Source of the DNA: Brettanomyces bruxellensis
Lineage: Eukaryota; Ascomycota; Pichiomycetes; Pichiales; Pichiaceae
Length of the DNA stretch: 64,000 nucleotides
Direction: 5' to 3'
Assembly (NCBI RefSeq): GCF_011074885.1
Contig: NC_054690.1
Span: forward strand, 625,001-689,000
This document shows positions 9,339 through 20,156 of this stretch, in pieces. Under the pieces are notes generated by a model that made no database searches, was not told where the DNA came from, and worked only from the letters and a program-made list of their open reading frames with translations. The first letter of the stretch is position 1. Each line of letters begins with the position of its first letter. The position numbers and the translations under genes are program-made.

Positions 9339-10790
9339 ATGACCCAGGAGAAGCCGGCACAGAGTGCAACTACAAAGACAGTAAAGGGCAAAACAGTTGA
9401 TGTTACACCTCCAGTTAACGCTCTTGAAAACTTAAAAGAGTTTTACTCTTTGATTGAAAAGTCAGCGGAGACTTTTGATCCTCGTTATGTTCTGAAAGTT
9501 TTCAGAGAGTTAACGCCAATTAGAAAGCAAATTGACTTGGAAACATTAGTGTCGTTTATTAATTTCACATATCCATATACCTCTGAGCATAGAAAGTATC
9601 TTTTAGAAACTCTTTCATATGATTCATCGGCAGATGTGGAGACTGATGGTGATGATTCACAACTAAAAAGTGCGCCAATTGCCGAGATCGATGTTTTCTG
9701 TCATCTTTTGGTTCAAATATTCTTGTTAGATGGCAAAAAATATGACCAACTATACAGCTTCGGAAATATTTGCATAAAGTTGATGAAATTGTATGATAGA
9801 AGGACTCTCGATTACATTCAGGCCAAGGTTTGGTTTTACATCTTCCGCTCATGCGAGGTGACGAGAAATTTGGTCCTAGTTAGAGCTGAGCTTATGAAGG
9901 CATTAAGAACTGCAACTTTAAGGCACGATACTGAAACAAGAGCTTCTACAATATCCCTTCTATTGAGAGACTATCTCTTGGTGAATGACATAAATCAGGC
10001 TTACAATCTTGTTGAGAAGACTGAATTTCCAGAGAATGCTTCCAACAGTGTTGTTGCTAGATATTTCTATTATCTCGCACGTATCCAGGCGATCCAGTTG
10101 GATTACTCGTCAGCTAATGAGTGTGCGATTGCAGCAATAAGAAAATGTCCCCAGACAAAGAAGGCACGTGGATTTTTGCAAGCTGTGACTAAATTGCACA
10201 TTTTGATCCAGCTTTTGACAGGTGAGATTCCAGATTTGTCTACATTTAGAGACCCTCTTTTAGAGAAGTCACTCTCTCCATATTTAGCAGTGACGGGTGC
10301 AGTGAGATTGGGAGATATTAAATTGTTCAGTAATGTTTTACAGAAATATGGTGACCATTTAAGACATGATGGTAACTACAATTTGGTTCTCCGTTTAAGA
10401 CAGAATGTGATTAAGACCGGAATAAGAATAATATCGTTGGCATACAAGCGCATTTCGCTTAAGGATATCTGTATCAAGCTTCATTTGGACAGTGAGATCA
10501 GTGCGGAGTATATTGTGGCTAAGGCCATCAAGGATGGAGTTATTGATGCTTCAATAAACCACAAGGCTGGATATATGCAGTCTAAGGAATTATTGGACGT
10601 TCATGCCACACGTGAGCCTCAAAGTGAGTTTGACCGCAGAATTAAATTCTGTATGTCTTTGCATGATGATAGTGTCAAAGCTATGAGGTACCCTGCAAAG
10701 GTTAATGATGATGACGAGAAAATTGACCCGGAGGCAAGGGAAAGAGAGCAGGAGTTAATCCAATACTTACAGGATGCTGATGGCTTCTGA
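9339..10790 (+). CDS. RPN3: 26S proteasome lid subunit Rpn3
   Basis: 483 residues (yeast Rpn3 523). It is an all-helical TPR-like repeat protein ending in a PCI domain. The PCI signature is clear in the stretch around residues 348-375, which contains RQNVIKTGIRIISLAYKRIS. The motif LDYSSANECAIAAIRK matches the family. Rpn3 is a structural subunit of the proteasome regulatory-particle lid (nucleus and cytosol). The C-terminus is shorter than in S. cerevisiae and lacks its long acidic tail, ending in an EREQELIQYLQDADGF helix. The start ATG is the first in frame. No intron is seen. Confidence 0.95.
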   Translation: MTQEKPAQSATTKTVKGKTVDVTPPVNALENLKEFYSLIEKSAETFDPRYVLKVFRELTPIRKQIDLETLVSFINFTYPYTSEHRKYLLETLSYDSSADVETDGDDSQLKSAPIAEIDVFCHLLVQIFLLDGKKYDQLYSFGNICIKLMKLYDRRTLDYIQAKVWFYIFRSCEVTRNLVLVRAELMKALRTATLRHDTETRASTISLLLRDYLLVNDINQAYNLVEKTEFPENASNSVVARYFYYLARIQAIQLDYSSANECAIAAIRKCPQTKKARGFLQAVTKLHILIQLLTGEIPDLSTFRDPLLEKSLSPYLAVTGAVRLGDIKLFSNVLQKYGDHLRHDGNYNLVLRLRQNVIKTGIRIISLAYKRISLKDICIKLHLDSEISAEYIVAKAIKDGVIDASINHKAGYMQSKELLDVHATREPQSEFDRRIKFCMSLHDDSVKAMRYPAKVNDDDEKIDPEAREREQELIQYLQDADGF

Positions 10791-11116
10791 TCTTGTTATT
10801 ACCTAGTATTAGTATATGTTTCATAATAAAATAAGGTATATTGTTATGCCTAACAGAATGTTAGAGAGTGGTAGAATGTTGATTGTAGCGTTCATAAGAT
10901 ATTATTGGGAAGAAATAAAAATGTAAAAAAAAATGATGAGATAAAAATAAGGTAGAAAATAAGAATGAATTAAAATGAATGTGAGCGCTCGATTCAGGTA
11001 GATACGAGAAACTGTCATACGTAATTGTATAGTTCCTATATCTGTTTGAATTGTTTATATACGAGTATTGAATACATGCACATACAAGAGCTAATTCTGC
11101 AGGTGATTAAGCAGTC
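10791..11116. other. Intergenic between RPN3 and COX11
   Basis: 326 AT-rich bp between tandem plus-strand genes. An inverted CCAAT-like motif (ATTGG) near 10903 could be a HAP site for COX11 but does not match the full consensus. Nothing else is recognised. Confidence 0.5.
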
Positions 11117-12013
11117 ATGACTTTAAATAGAGCATTTTTCAGAGCCATCAGATCAGGAAGAAAAGCGTGCAGCAACTTGTACGATTTATCGTTGATAACA
11201 TGTCAAAAGAACCGGATTTGTGCAAGCAGATCTATTTTAAACACATCGTTTAGTACATTTAGATTTCTACAAGATGAGATAACGGATGACGGAATTTTGA
11301 AAAAGCCAAAGGTACAAATGCCGAAATTGTCTGCGGAAGAGTATGCAAAACTGAGAGAGCAGTATTTTGCAAAGAGGAACCACTATAGAAGAAGAACAAC
11401 GAGTAACTACATGATTTCTATTGCACTTATATTTTTATCGATATCCTTTGCATCCGTTCCTGTTTACAGAGCCATTTGTAAACGTACTGGATGGAATGGA
11501 ACTCCTATTACGGATAGTTCAAAATTTACATCTGATAAAATGATTCCAGTTGATACGGACCGGAGGATAAGAATACAGTTCACAGCCGAAACTTCTAGAC
11601 AACTTCCATGGAAGTTTGTTCCTCAACAGAGGGAGGTCTATGTTGCACCGGGGGAAACTGCACTTGCATTCTATAAGGCAAAAAATAAGACTGATCATGA
11701 TATAACAGGAATGGCCACATATTCAGTTGCGCCGGATAACGTTGCACCATATTTCAACAAAATTCAGTGTTTCTGCTTTGAAGAGCAGCGTTTGGGTGCG
11801 CATGAAGAAGTTGACATGCCTCTATTCTTTTTTATCGATCCAGAATTTGCAACTGACCCGGCAATGCGGAATATCGAGGACGTTGTTCTTCATTACACGT
11901 TTTTTAAGGCTACGCATTCCGATGACAACAATATATTACTTACCGATGCGAAGGATAAGATGGGAAAGGCCAACAAAGAGGCAACTAAGGCAGCAAAAGA
12001 AACTAGTGTTTAA
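11117..12013 (+). CDS. COX11: Cytochrome c oxidase copper chaperone Cox11
   Basis: 298 residues. The N-terminus is rich in Arg and hydroxylated residues and poor in acid, as expected of a mitochondrial targeting signal. One membrane helix spans about residues 97-117. An intermembrane-space beta domain follows, with the copper-binding CFCF at C218-F221, inside the family motif KIQCFCFEEQ. The protein delivers copper to the CuB site of Cox1 during complex IV assembly. The C-terminal tail after the FFKA motif is Lys- and Ala-rich and probably disordered. It is convergent with XYL2. Confidence 0.96.
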   Translation: MTLNRAFFRAIRSGRKACSNLYDLSLITCQKNRICASRSILNTSFSTFRFLQDEITDDGILKKPKVQMPKLSAEEYAKLREQYFAKRNHYRRRTTSNYMISIALIFLSISFASVPVYRAICKRTGWNGTPITDSSKFTSDKMIPVDTDRRIRIQFTAETSRQLPWKFVPQQREVYVAPGETALAFYKAKNKTDHDITGMATYSVAPDNVAPYFNKIQCFCFEEQRLGAHEEVDMPLFFFIDPEFATDPAMRNIEDVVLHYTFFKATHSDDNNILLTDAKDKMGKANKEATKAAKETSV

Positions 12014-12210
12014 AATCTTCACCGATGTTGTGCATATATCTTTACTAACTCTAAAGCATACGGGATTTTATTTATATACAGATTTTCGATTCTGTCTCAT
12101 TTATCATTTTTCACATTATATATTTCAATGTACATAGTTCCAAATAACAAAATTACTTGTGGAAAACTCCTAACTATTTGTTAACACTTATTAGCCGGCA
12201 CCGCTAACCC

Positions 12211-13286
12211 TCATAGCTTACTCTTCAAGCTAGAAGGACCGGAAATCATAATTTTAATAGCCTTATGTTGAGTGAAGAACTCGTATGCTTCAGCGGCATG
12301 TTCAAAGCTGAACCGATGCGTTATCAATGGCTTCACATTTATTTTCTTGGTTGCAATTAAGCCGACAGCTGTTTTATAGTCGTTAACACCGTATCTGAAG
12401 CTACCACGGACATTAATTTCGTTTTCGGATATTCTTGCAATTGGGAACTTGTCCAATGTGGTCTTGCCATTTCCAACCTGAACATATCTTCCACCTTTAC
12501 AGATCACTTGTAAAGCTGTTCTGATGCAGACTGGAGCACCTGTAGCATCAATTGCAACTGTTGGAGACTCACCATCCCATTTCTGGTTAATGTACTTTGC
12601 CAAATCTTCGGTGGACTTGTTATCTGAATTGTAATAGTCAGTTACAAATCCATTCTTCACTGCAAACTCAAGCCGGGGCTGAACTCGGTCGACAATTATT
12701 ACTTTCATTGCACCAAACGCTCTACCAACACCGGCAATAAACAATCCCACTGGACCAGCTCCCATAACAAGGAGTCTGTCACCACAATGAACTTCAGCCC
12801 TTCTGTTTGCATGCACTGCAACCGAAAGGGGCTCAACAAGAGCACCCTCCTCAAAACTAACTGTGTCAGGAAGTTTGACACAGAAATCTTCAGGCAAGAC
12901 ATAGTAACGACAAAGAGTCCCATCGTATGGTGGAGTTGCTGCAAACGCCATATACGGACAAAGGTGTAGTGTCCGGACTTGTATTCATATGAATATCTGG
13001 AAGGAACACCTGGCTCACATGCCACCCTGTCGCCCACCTTTAGTGATTTAACTGCGGATCCAACCTCAGTAATAACTCCACTAGATTCGTGACCCAAAAC
13101 CATTGGCTTTTCCATCTTAAATGAGCCACAGACACCCGTGGCATAGTATGCAAAGTCAGAGCCGCATATTCCGGTTTTCTTGATAGCAATTTTAACATAA
13201 TGAGGGTCTTTGAGGTGGGGGACTGGCCTGTTCTCAAAGACTATGTCTTTTGTACCTCTTAAAACAACAGATGGATTATTCTGCAT
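12211..13286 (-). pseudogene. XYL2: Xylitol dehydrogenase, broken by a one-base frameshift
   Basis: A medium-chain zinc dehydrogenase that would oxidise xylitol to D-xylulose with NAD+. The first frame opens at ATG 13286 and gives C41 (TGICGSD) and H66-E67 (GHES), the catalytic zinc ligands, and reads normally up to EYKSGHY. Family members continue NLCP there, but this frame diverges. The continuation, with CPYMAFAATPP and the Rossmann motif GAGPVG, is in another frame down to 12211. The junction falls at about 12963-12968. One missing A explains everything: TACACC in place of TACAACC. With that base the protein would be 358 residues, normal length. No other damage is seen, so the break is recent, allele-specific or a sequencing error. 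It cannot be an intron because the two frames abut without extra sequence. Confidence 0.85.
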
Positions 13287-13771
13287 TGGAAATTGGTGTT
13301 CGTCAAGGGATCACTATTTAATTTTAATATATATGTTCTGAATAAGAAATCAAAGAACAAGTGTAAGGTAAAAAAAAGGTTTACGTTTGAATATTTATGG
13401 ACAATGTTCTCGTTTATTGGAAACAGGAGAAAGTGGCATCTTTAAGTATCCGTAAATTTTGGTCAGTTTTTTTTAACGGTTCTTAGGAACGGATTTCCTT
13501 TTTACTCTCTTCGGGAAATGTGCACAAACATCGACCTTTTTTCCAAAAGCAGAGGTCTGATGTTTGGATATTTGCAACAATTATTGCTATAATACTTCTT
13601 ACCCACACATTAGCGTTAGCAATATTTGTATTTCTTTGTTGTTTATTATATTATTATGACTACTTGGCTGGCATGATGTGAGATCAGTAGTCTAAAAATA
13701 TATTAACAAAAAACCCTGGCTGACCCTGAAAATTATTTCCACCCATCTTCCCCACACATCGATTTATGTTT

Positions 13772-13784
13772 CCCCACAAAAAAA
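13772..13784 (-). promoter_or_regulatory. Mig1-like glucose-repression site
   Basis: CCCCAC followed by a run of A matches the Mig1 consensus (GC box plus adjacent AT box), about 490 bp upstream of the XYL2 start. A second CCCCAC at 13750-13755 lacks the AT box. Carbon-source control of XYL2 is an inference. Confidence 0.35.
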
Positions 13785-13807
13785 TACACTGTCCCAGCCA
13801 GATCGCT

Positions 13808-13838
13808 TCGCGGAAAAAGCTGACGCGTATTTCCGCGA
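13808..13838. repeat. Perfect 9-bp inverted repeat TCGCGGAAA / TTTCCGCGA
   Basis: The arms lie at 13808-13816 and 13830-13838, with a 13-base spacer that itself contains ACGCGT. The repeat has CGG/CCG ends as in Zn2Cys6 factor sites and stands out in AT-rich DNA. It could be a regulator site for XYL2 or an RNA hairpin. Confidence 0.7.
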
Positions 13839-14224
13839 TGTTAGAATTTGCTAATAACTCTGATGCATTATCATATACGACCATCTAGTAAAATTAATTG
13901 ATCATGTACATTGTTATATTCTTTTCTTTTCCTCTTTTTTGTTTTTCATACTTCACAAAGCGTAATTATAGGGCACAACCTAAGAGAACTTCTGAATCAG
14001 CGATCTGTCATAATGTGAAACTAAATGAAATTTGTGAGTTCAAGAGCATTGTTTTGCAATAGTTCAATATATGAAAGTGGTTACATCCACCACTAATAAG
14101 AAGAAATCACATGCATATACAATGTTGACGCTACTAATACAGCATATAACAGAATGTTCTATTGATAAACTACAGAGTTATGTCGACGTACTGCGTGAAT
14201 AACAAGTACTAATAGCATTCATCT

Positions 14225-15241
14225 CTAGTTTGAGTTCTTGATTTCAGGAGTCTTGTCCTTGTAGTACATTTCCCTGAAGAAGTCCATGGTTGAGTTGTAA
14301 ACAACAAGCATGATACCACCTCCAGGTCCGAGACGAAGAACCTTTGGCATGAATCCCTTATACAAGGCTCTGAAACCTTCCTCCTTAGCAACAGTGACCA
14401 ATGATGAAATAGCCCAATTATACTTTGGAGCAACCCCTGGTTTCCTTGGACTACTTTGAATACGGGACTTGATCACATCAAGAGGAGTGTTAAGCATTGT
14501 ACCAACGGTTCCTCCGATGAAACCACCAATCAAATCATTTCTAGTTTGCTCGCTTTTGTTCATTGGTGTTGGGAGCAACGATTTCACCTGGAAAATGACA
14601 CCGAAATAACCTGCATTCCAGATACTCTGCCTCCAGATGGTTGACTCTAAACCATTGTACAACGATTTAATACCTTCGCCCTTAATTGTGCTGCTGAGAG
14701 TGTCCCAAGCACCTTTATACTTTGAGTTTTTGTCCTGCATTCTGATCTTGATTAATTCAAATGGGACAACAACGAAAGCCTCTGTGGCACCTGCCGTTGC
14801 TCCTGTGAGCACGGATAATGGTTGATTCATCTTCTCCATACCGAATTGTTTACGGTAGAATTTTCCCCATTCGCCATTTGCAGCAAATTTGGTGGCCCTC
14901 TTAGGTGCCTCCATCAAAATTGGTGGAATTATACCCCTGTATAGCTTTCCAAAGCCTTCCTTCCTAATAATTTTCGAAAAGCAGTCAACGACACCTTTAT
15001 ATTCGGCCTGAGCCCCAGTACCGACCTGTAACTGCATTCGAGTCTTAACAACATCAAGAGGATACATGATAAGAACCTCTGATATGCCGGCCACTGCACC
15101 AGCCATAAACTGGTACACAAATGGAAGAGCTATATGACTTACATGTTAGTTCACACTTCTCTCTCGGGGAAAGTAAAATGAAAGAATTCAAAAATAAATG
15201 ATGCAAAAGGATGTATACTTACGTCTTTCGTCAGCTGTCAT
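14225..15241 (-). CDS. ODC1: Mitochondrial oxodicarboxylate carrier (Odc1/2-like), one intron
   Basis: A mitochondrial carrier of 307 residues, spliced from exon 1 (15241-15223) and exon 2 (15129-14225). Exon 1 encodes MTADER plus the first base of a proline codon. Splicing gives RPLPFVYQF, matching the start of S. cerevisiae Odc1 (RPLPFIYQF). Without splicing the frame begins only at a GTG. Three carrier repeats are present, with signatures such as YPLDVVKTR and TPLDVIKSR. The family exchanges 2-oxoglutarate and 2-oxoadipate across the inner membrane, for lysine and glutamate metabolism. S. cerevisiae has two paralogues, ODC1 and ODC2; which one this corresponds to is open. Confidence 0.92.
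15130..15222 (-). other. Intron of ODC gene (93 nt)
   Basis: The donor GTAAGT starts at 15222, the branch point AACTAAC lies at 15151-15145, and the acceptor ATATAG ends at 15130. Splicing joins C to CT to make the conserved proline codon. Confidence 0.9.
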
Positions 15242-16253
15242 TTTGCTTCCAATTGATTTAGAGCTTTTGTATGTTCACTAGATTTTGGAATTGGAAAATA
15301 CTACGTCTACGTAAGAAGTGAAATATTGACAAACATGTTAACTGCTTGTTTTTCTCAGAGAAATTCATTCAGTTTTAATCCATTTTTTTATTTTCATTTT
15401 CATTTTTTTTTCATCTACAATTTTTCCCTTCAAAAAACATGATCACGGCGCTTATCCTTTTTCGGCGAAATTTATGCCAGATAATGCCTTGAAAATTGAC
15501 CTGACTCATATATATGTCAAATCGGCTTATCATGCTTCTTTTGGATCTTTTTAACATCTTTAGTATTATTTCGTATTCGACTCCTTCCCGTGGAAATATT
15601 AGATTCAAAGTGTCTTTTTTGAAAATATTAATCAACAAATAAAATCGATTTGTCGGGAAATGAGATATTTTTGTGTTGAATGTAGCTTGAGACATTTTTG
15701 TGGTAAACGCAGCTTCACTAAATCATCCATGATGTAATAGCATGGGCAGGGGTATGCTGCTTATGTATAGCTCTCATTTATTCGCACCAGCAAAATTAAC
15801 CTTTACATTTTTTCCCCCTCTTATTTATTTTTTTTTTTTTATTCCATTTTTTTCTCATCGCTCTTCTTTCTCTTCCTTACACAGGTTTATCGGATCACGG
15901 TAAATTCTACTATTCGGGAATCGGTCCTAACGTTTTGCTAAATCGTGAGGGGAAGGAAAGATGTGAAAAAAAATTTATCCTCTTCATAATAGATTTCTTT
16001 TCATTGTCATAGCGCCTTCTGTCCCGGTTCCGGTTTATCTATAAAATCGAATCGAATCCACGTTTCGTGCTTTGGATTTTCACTTTTTTTATTCTGTTTT
16101 GTTTATTATCTTTTTATCAAAAAGCATACTATATCTCTATTCTTTTTCATTTAGTACATTTGGTTCTTACCAGACTTCGAGCAAGCCACTTTTATATAAC
16201 ACATAGCTAGCTATTCAAATAGCACGCACATTAATTCGTATACATACTAAAGG
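15242..16253. other. Intergenic, divergent promoters of ODC and ISU1
   Basis: About 1 kb with long T runs near 15800-15855. A 94-codon ATG frame on the minus strand (15411-15695) is Lys/Phe/Ile-rich and matches no family I know, so it is not called. No clear regulatory element was identified. Confidence 0.5.
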
Positions 16254-16793
16254 ATGTTTTCCAGACAGTTTACGAGGCAACTTATGAGACAGGGAAGAGC
16301 ATCTTTCTTCCCTAGGCAGGCAACTGACATTTTCTCTACAGTTCGTTTTTACCACCCTAAGGTCATTGAGCATTACCAAAATCCTAGAAATGTGGGAACG
16401 ATGGACAAAAATCTGCCTAACGTTGGAACTGGATTAGTGGGAGCACCTGCTTGCGGTGATGTGATGAGACTGCAAATAAAGGTGAATGACAATACTGGTG
16501 TTATTGAAGATGTCAAGTTTAAGACTTTTGGTTGTGGATCTGCTATTGCATCATCCTCATATGCTACGGAATTGGTCAAAGGTATGACACTAGATGAGGC
16601 TTCAAAGGTAAAGAATACCACCATTGCAAAGGAGCTTTCGCTCCCCCCTGTGAAACTTCATTGTTCCATGCTCGCAGAGGATGCTATAAAAAGTGCCATC
16701 AAAGATTACAGAACAAAGAGACACAACAGAAAGCCTACTCTTGGACCTGATGCTACAAAGTCGCAAACGAATGGGGCAAATGCACATGCTTAA
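16254..16793 (+). CDS. ISU1: Mitochondrial iron-sulfur cluster scaffold Isu
   Basis: 179 residues. A basic presequence (about the first 30 residues, ending near RFYHPKV) precedes an IscU domain. The three cluster cysteines are C67 (APACGD), C94 (FGCGSA) and C137 (KLHCSML). The Hsp70-binding loop LPPVK lies at 130-134. The protein is the scaffold on which Nfs1, Isd11, frataxin and ferredoxin assemble 2Fe-2S clusters. The C-terminal 30 residues are a charged extension beyond the bacterial IscU length. S. cerevisiae has ISU1 and ISU2; the symbol here is for the family. Confidence 0.97.
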   Translation: MFSRQFTRQLMRQGRASFFPRQATDIFSTVRFYHPKVIEHYQNPRNVGTMDKNLPNVGTGLVGAPACGDVMRLQIKVNDNTGVIEDVKFKTFGCGSAIASSSYATELVKGMTLDEASKVKNTTIAKELSLPPVKLHCSMLAEDAIKSAIKDYRTKRHNRKPTLGPDATKSQTNGANAHA

Positions 16794-17382
16794 TCTGATT
16801 TGTGAATACTGAGATTCATGAATTGATTTTTGAATAAACTTTTCGGTCGGCAATTATTCCTTTTTGCTTTTCGTTGATTGCTCTTTCATACCAAACGTAC
16901 TAATAAAATAGGGGAAGCTCTTTTCTAGTTTTTTTTATCACGAGGTTTGATTATATTGGCTTCTAATTGAAGCATTAGACCTGCCACTGAGTTTCATATA
17001 TACACGCTAATACTACATCTTGCAAGTTCGTCAAATCTATAGTCGATAATATTATTCTACATATTCTTAAGGTCTGTCCGATATATCCGTTTCTTTTTTT
17101 TTTGCCGTAGCGGAGACTATTTTTTATTTATTTTTTTTCCGCTTTCCCCGAATCTCGGTTTTATTTTGGATTGAATATTATTCCCCTCAATTATTAAGCT
17201 CAGGTCATGGTCTGGAATTCTTGGGCGGTTTCGGTTTCTTAATGCAAGTGCAATTACCTAATAAAGAATTAGAGATTACACATAATATCGATAAATAGTG
17301 TATATTTTATAATGTTATAAGTATATGCGATTATATATATTTTCTTTCCAAGTTGTGTAGTAAAGAATCTCCCTCTCTCTAA
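16794..17382. other. Intergenic between convergent ISU1 and MFS gene
   Basis: 589 bp of 3' flank for both neighbours, with T-rich tracts near 17090-17150. No gene or distinct element is seen. Confidence 0.6.
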
Positions 17383-19260
17383 TTATTGTTCCTGCTCCTT
17401 CTCTGTTCCTTCTTCTTCTTTGTTCTCATTCTCCGTCTCCTTGTTCTCCTTCATTCTGACCTCAATCATCTCATTGTACGAGCTTTTGGTCATTTTGCGC
17501 CACTTCTTACCCCAGATCAGATATGGCACGGTAATCAAAGTCAGCCCAAGTGTAATTGCAGCCAACGCAATGTATGTGTTTTTCGTTCCTGCATGTTGGA
17601 GCCATGGAGAGCATGCAAAAGTAAAAATGCAACCCAGAAGATTATTAATAAAGGCAACTGCAACCAATGTTTCTAATATAAGCTCGTCATATGTATCCAA
17701 CACATAGAGCATTGAAATATTACTTGCGGAAGAAAACATGTAGCCAATGAAGCCAAGCCCAATGTAAAAGACCCGCCAGTTAAGCTGCTCAACAACTCCA
17801 AGTCCGAACATTAGTAGTCCAGCTGCGCCAATCATGCCTGAAAGAAACAGGAATAAAAGTCTGAACTCAGATTCCACAATTCCACGTCTCTTTCTGGCAA
17901 GCCAAAGCACAAAATAGTCAGTGAGCGAGCCTGAGTAAATGCATCCGATCGTCGATCCGATTATAAGCGGGATATTCATGCATGCAACTGTTTCAGATGA
18001 GTAATTGAATGGTGCAGAATAAAAATAAGTGTCTTCAGTGGTTAAGTAAAAAGTGAGTATTGCGTTTTGAAGTCCCCATATTATTCCTGCAAACAACACT
18101 GGAGGAAACCAGATGCACTTCACATTGAAATAAAGCAACCTAAAGTATGAGGTGAGGAACTCACGAGGAGACCGTAAAATCCTTTCGGCTGACTCTTTCA
18201 CTGGTGCCAAGCGTTTCCAAAGGGGCCAATTCTTGTCAAAATATCCGAGCGTAAGATCATCATCATTGCTCACAATTCCATGTTGTGCCAAAGAGAAGTT
18301 TAATATGGCTTCACGCGTATGGTGCTTGAATCTCGTGTAATTAAAACTATCCTCTTCAAAAAGGAATATCACAATGAAAAGAGACACTCCACTGGCAATC
18401 GCGTTTGCCCATCCGACCCAGCGGAAACTGGAGTTCTCTGAAACATAATTTGCCACTAGTGGACCTAAATATGTTCCTAGTGAATAGGAGAGAACGTAAA
18501 TTGTAATAACGGCACCAACCTGGTGCCTGAAGAATATGGAACTGAGACAAAGCTGAACTTGCGCTTCAGTACATCCTTCCGATAGTCCAATTAAGAATTG
18601 TGACCCAAAACTGTCGCCTACATTCTGCATCCGTGCATACCATATGGATCCAGCCATGCCAAAAAGCATTCCAATAAGAAAGGATAGCTTTCTTCCACAA
18701 AGTGATGCCAAAGGAGCGTAAAGCCAAGTCGAAATTGCAATTGATATAAATAAAACACCGGCAGAGTTATTGAGAGCATCGTATGATATTCCAGTGAGGT
18801 CGTTTATAGACTCCTGTGGTGTCGACGCATTGTTTGTGATTGCTGCAGTGACTGCAGTAAGAATCATTAATATTAGGAAATGCACAGCTTTCCTGTACCA
18901 TGCCCAGTTAAATGGATCGTTTCTTGAATTTGTAGGCTGAGGAAGAAGTATCACACCAAATCTTGTTTTCAACTCTGGAATCATTTCAAGCGGAACCTTT
19001 GGGTCGAACCTGTAATCATAGTGAAGTCCAAGGTCATGAGGCTGCATAGTAAACTTCTCTACACCGTGAGAATTCAAATTTGTCGACATAGACAAGGAAT
19101 GCGCCGATAAAGAGTTTGTTCCCTCTGTTATTGTTGAAGAACGCTGACTATCGCGTCGCTTCATCACTTCCTTGTGCATCTGTCTTATCACAGCAGAAGA
19201 ATATATAGAATAAGTACCTGGCACATATTTGGGATGCCTTCGATCGGTGTACTTTTCCAT
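17383..19260 (-). CDS. MFS transporter, DHA1 / Hol1-like
   Basis: A 625-residue major facilitator with a long cytoplasmic N-terminus (about 120 residues, Ser-rich), then 12 predicted helices in two groups of six with a central loop near residue 320-370. The segment NDPFNWAWYRK just before the first helix is typical of the fungal DHA1 and Hol1-type drug/polyamine transporters. The motif-A-like loop LASLCGRK follows helix 2. The C-terminus is a charged Glu/Lys tail. S. cerevisiae Hol1 moves polyamines and cations, but the substrate here is unknown. Its position between XYL2 and XKS1 may be chance: it does not resemble sugar porters (no PESPR-type motif seen). Confidence 0.8.
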   Translation of the reverse strand: MEKYTDRRHPKYVPGTYSIYSSAVIRQMHKEVMKRRDSQRSSTITEGTNSLSAHSLSMSTNLNSHGVEKFTMQPHDLGLHYDYRFDPKVPLEMIPELKTRFGVILLPQPTNSRNDPFNWAWYRKAVHFLILMILTAVTAAITNNASTPQESINDLTGISYDALNNSAGVLFISIAISTWLYAPLASLCGRKLSFLIGMLFGMAGSIWYARMQNVGDSFGSQFLIGLSEGCTEAQVQLCLSSIFFRHQVGAVITIYVLSYSLGTYLGPLVANYVSENSSFRWVGWANAIASGVSLFIVIFLFEEDSFNYTRFKHHTREAILNFSLAQHGIVSNDDDLTLGYFDKNWPLWKRLAPVKESAERILRSPREFLTSYFRLLYFNVKCIWFPPVLFAGIIWGLQNAILTFYLTTEDTYFYSAPFNYSSETVACMNIPLIIGSTIGCIYSGSLTDYFVLWLARKRRGIVESEFRLLFLFLSGMIGAAGLLMFGLGVVEQLNWRVFYIGLGFIGYMFSSASNISMLYVLDTYDELILETLVAVAFINNLLGCIFTFACSPWLQHAGTKNTYIALAAITLGLTLITVPYLIWGKKWRKMTKSSYNEMIEVRMKENKETENENKEEEGTEKEQEQ

Positions 19261-20156
19261 TAGTCCAGCAGAGTGGCAAATCCGAATTTAGACAATTATC
19301 TGTTGTTCTATTCAAGTTCAGTAGTGGCTCAATATTTCAAGTTAGACGTGTTTTGTCTTCATTAATTTTTATGTTAATTTGTTCGACGTGTTGTTGAGTG
19401 GGGATTGAAACTGAATACTATTTACTTTTTTAAATTAAACGATTCAGCCAGCAGCCGAATTGCATAAAAAATTTCTTGAACTTTTAAATTTTTTTTTTAT
19501 ATTCAAACAAATCTTTTTTTATCAATTATCGACCGTGATACATTATTTATTATCTTCGGCTCAATTTCCCTATCTTCTCTCACCTTATCTTCCTTTCCCT
19601 ACTTTTTTCACGAATAAAATTATTTCCTGATGGGAGTCACCGACCATGACTTTCACTTTCATCAATTCACGCTTATTATGCTTGAAAATAATAATGAGAT
19701 CTATCGTATATTTCATACCGGTTAGTCGATTTTCGCGAAAATCTTCCTCTAGTTTGGAGGCTTTTTTTATTTGGGTCCTTATCTGAATTTGCTTTGCGTG
19801 ACAGTTATTTTTTCCTAGCCTCAAAATTATCCACCGCAAAGATAGATACAGTATTTATTCACATCCCCTAATGTATTGCTTACTCTGCAGCAGTATGCAA
19901 GTGACAATGGCTTTATGACTACTTATTGCATGTAAAGAAATGGCATAGCAACTATCTTTAATGCGTGTATCGTAGCACCATTCAAGAAAACAGTACATTG
20001 ATTAATTGTGAGAACAGATATTCCTTAAATATATCTTACATTTAGTTTAGTTACTGTTTAAAAGAAGATATATACGCAAAATCATAATGCGCTTTGTCAA
20101 TGAAAATCTAAAAATAAAAAAAGTAAAAGCTACAGAAATTTAAGACCTCTGCACAT
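19261..20156. other. Intergenic, MFS gene promoter and XKS1 3' flank
   Basis: 896 bp of AT-rich DNA. An 84-codon minus frame (19585-19839) begins only with TTG and is not called. Nothing else is recognised. Confidence 0.6.

Larger units (their letters stand above)
13287..14224. other. Intergenic, XYL2 upstream region and ODC 3' flank
   Basis: 938 bp. It holds a perfect 9-bp inverted repeat (13808-13838) and a Mig1-like CCCCAC followed by an A-rich run (13772-13784), both about 500 bp upstream of XYL2. A 66-codon frame (13684-13884, minus) has an ATG but no recognisable features and is not called. Confidence 0.5.

Noticed and set aside
13684..13884. 66-codon ATG frame between XYL2 and ODC
   Set aside because: Spans the inverted repeat and the Mig1-like site, has no recognisable features and is of chance length.
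15411..15695. 94-codon ATG frame upstream of ODC
   Set aside because: Composition is that of translated AT-rich DNA and no family features are seen.
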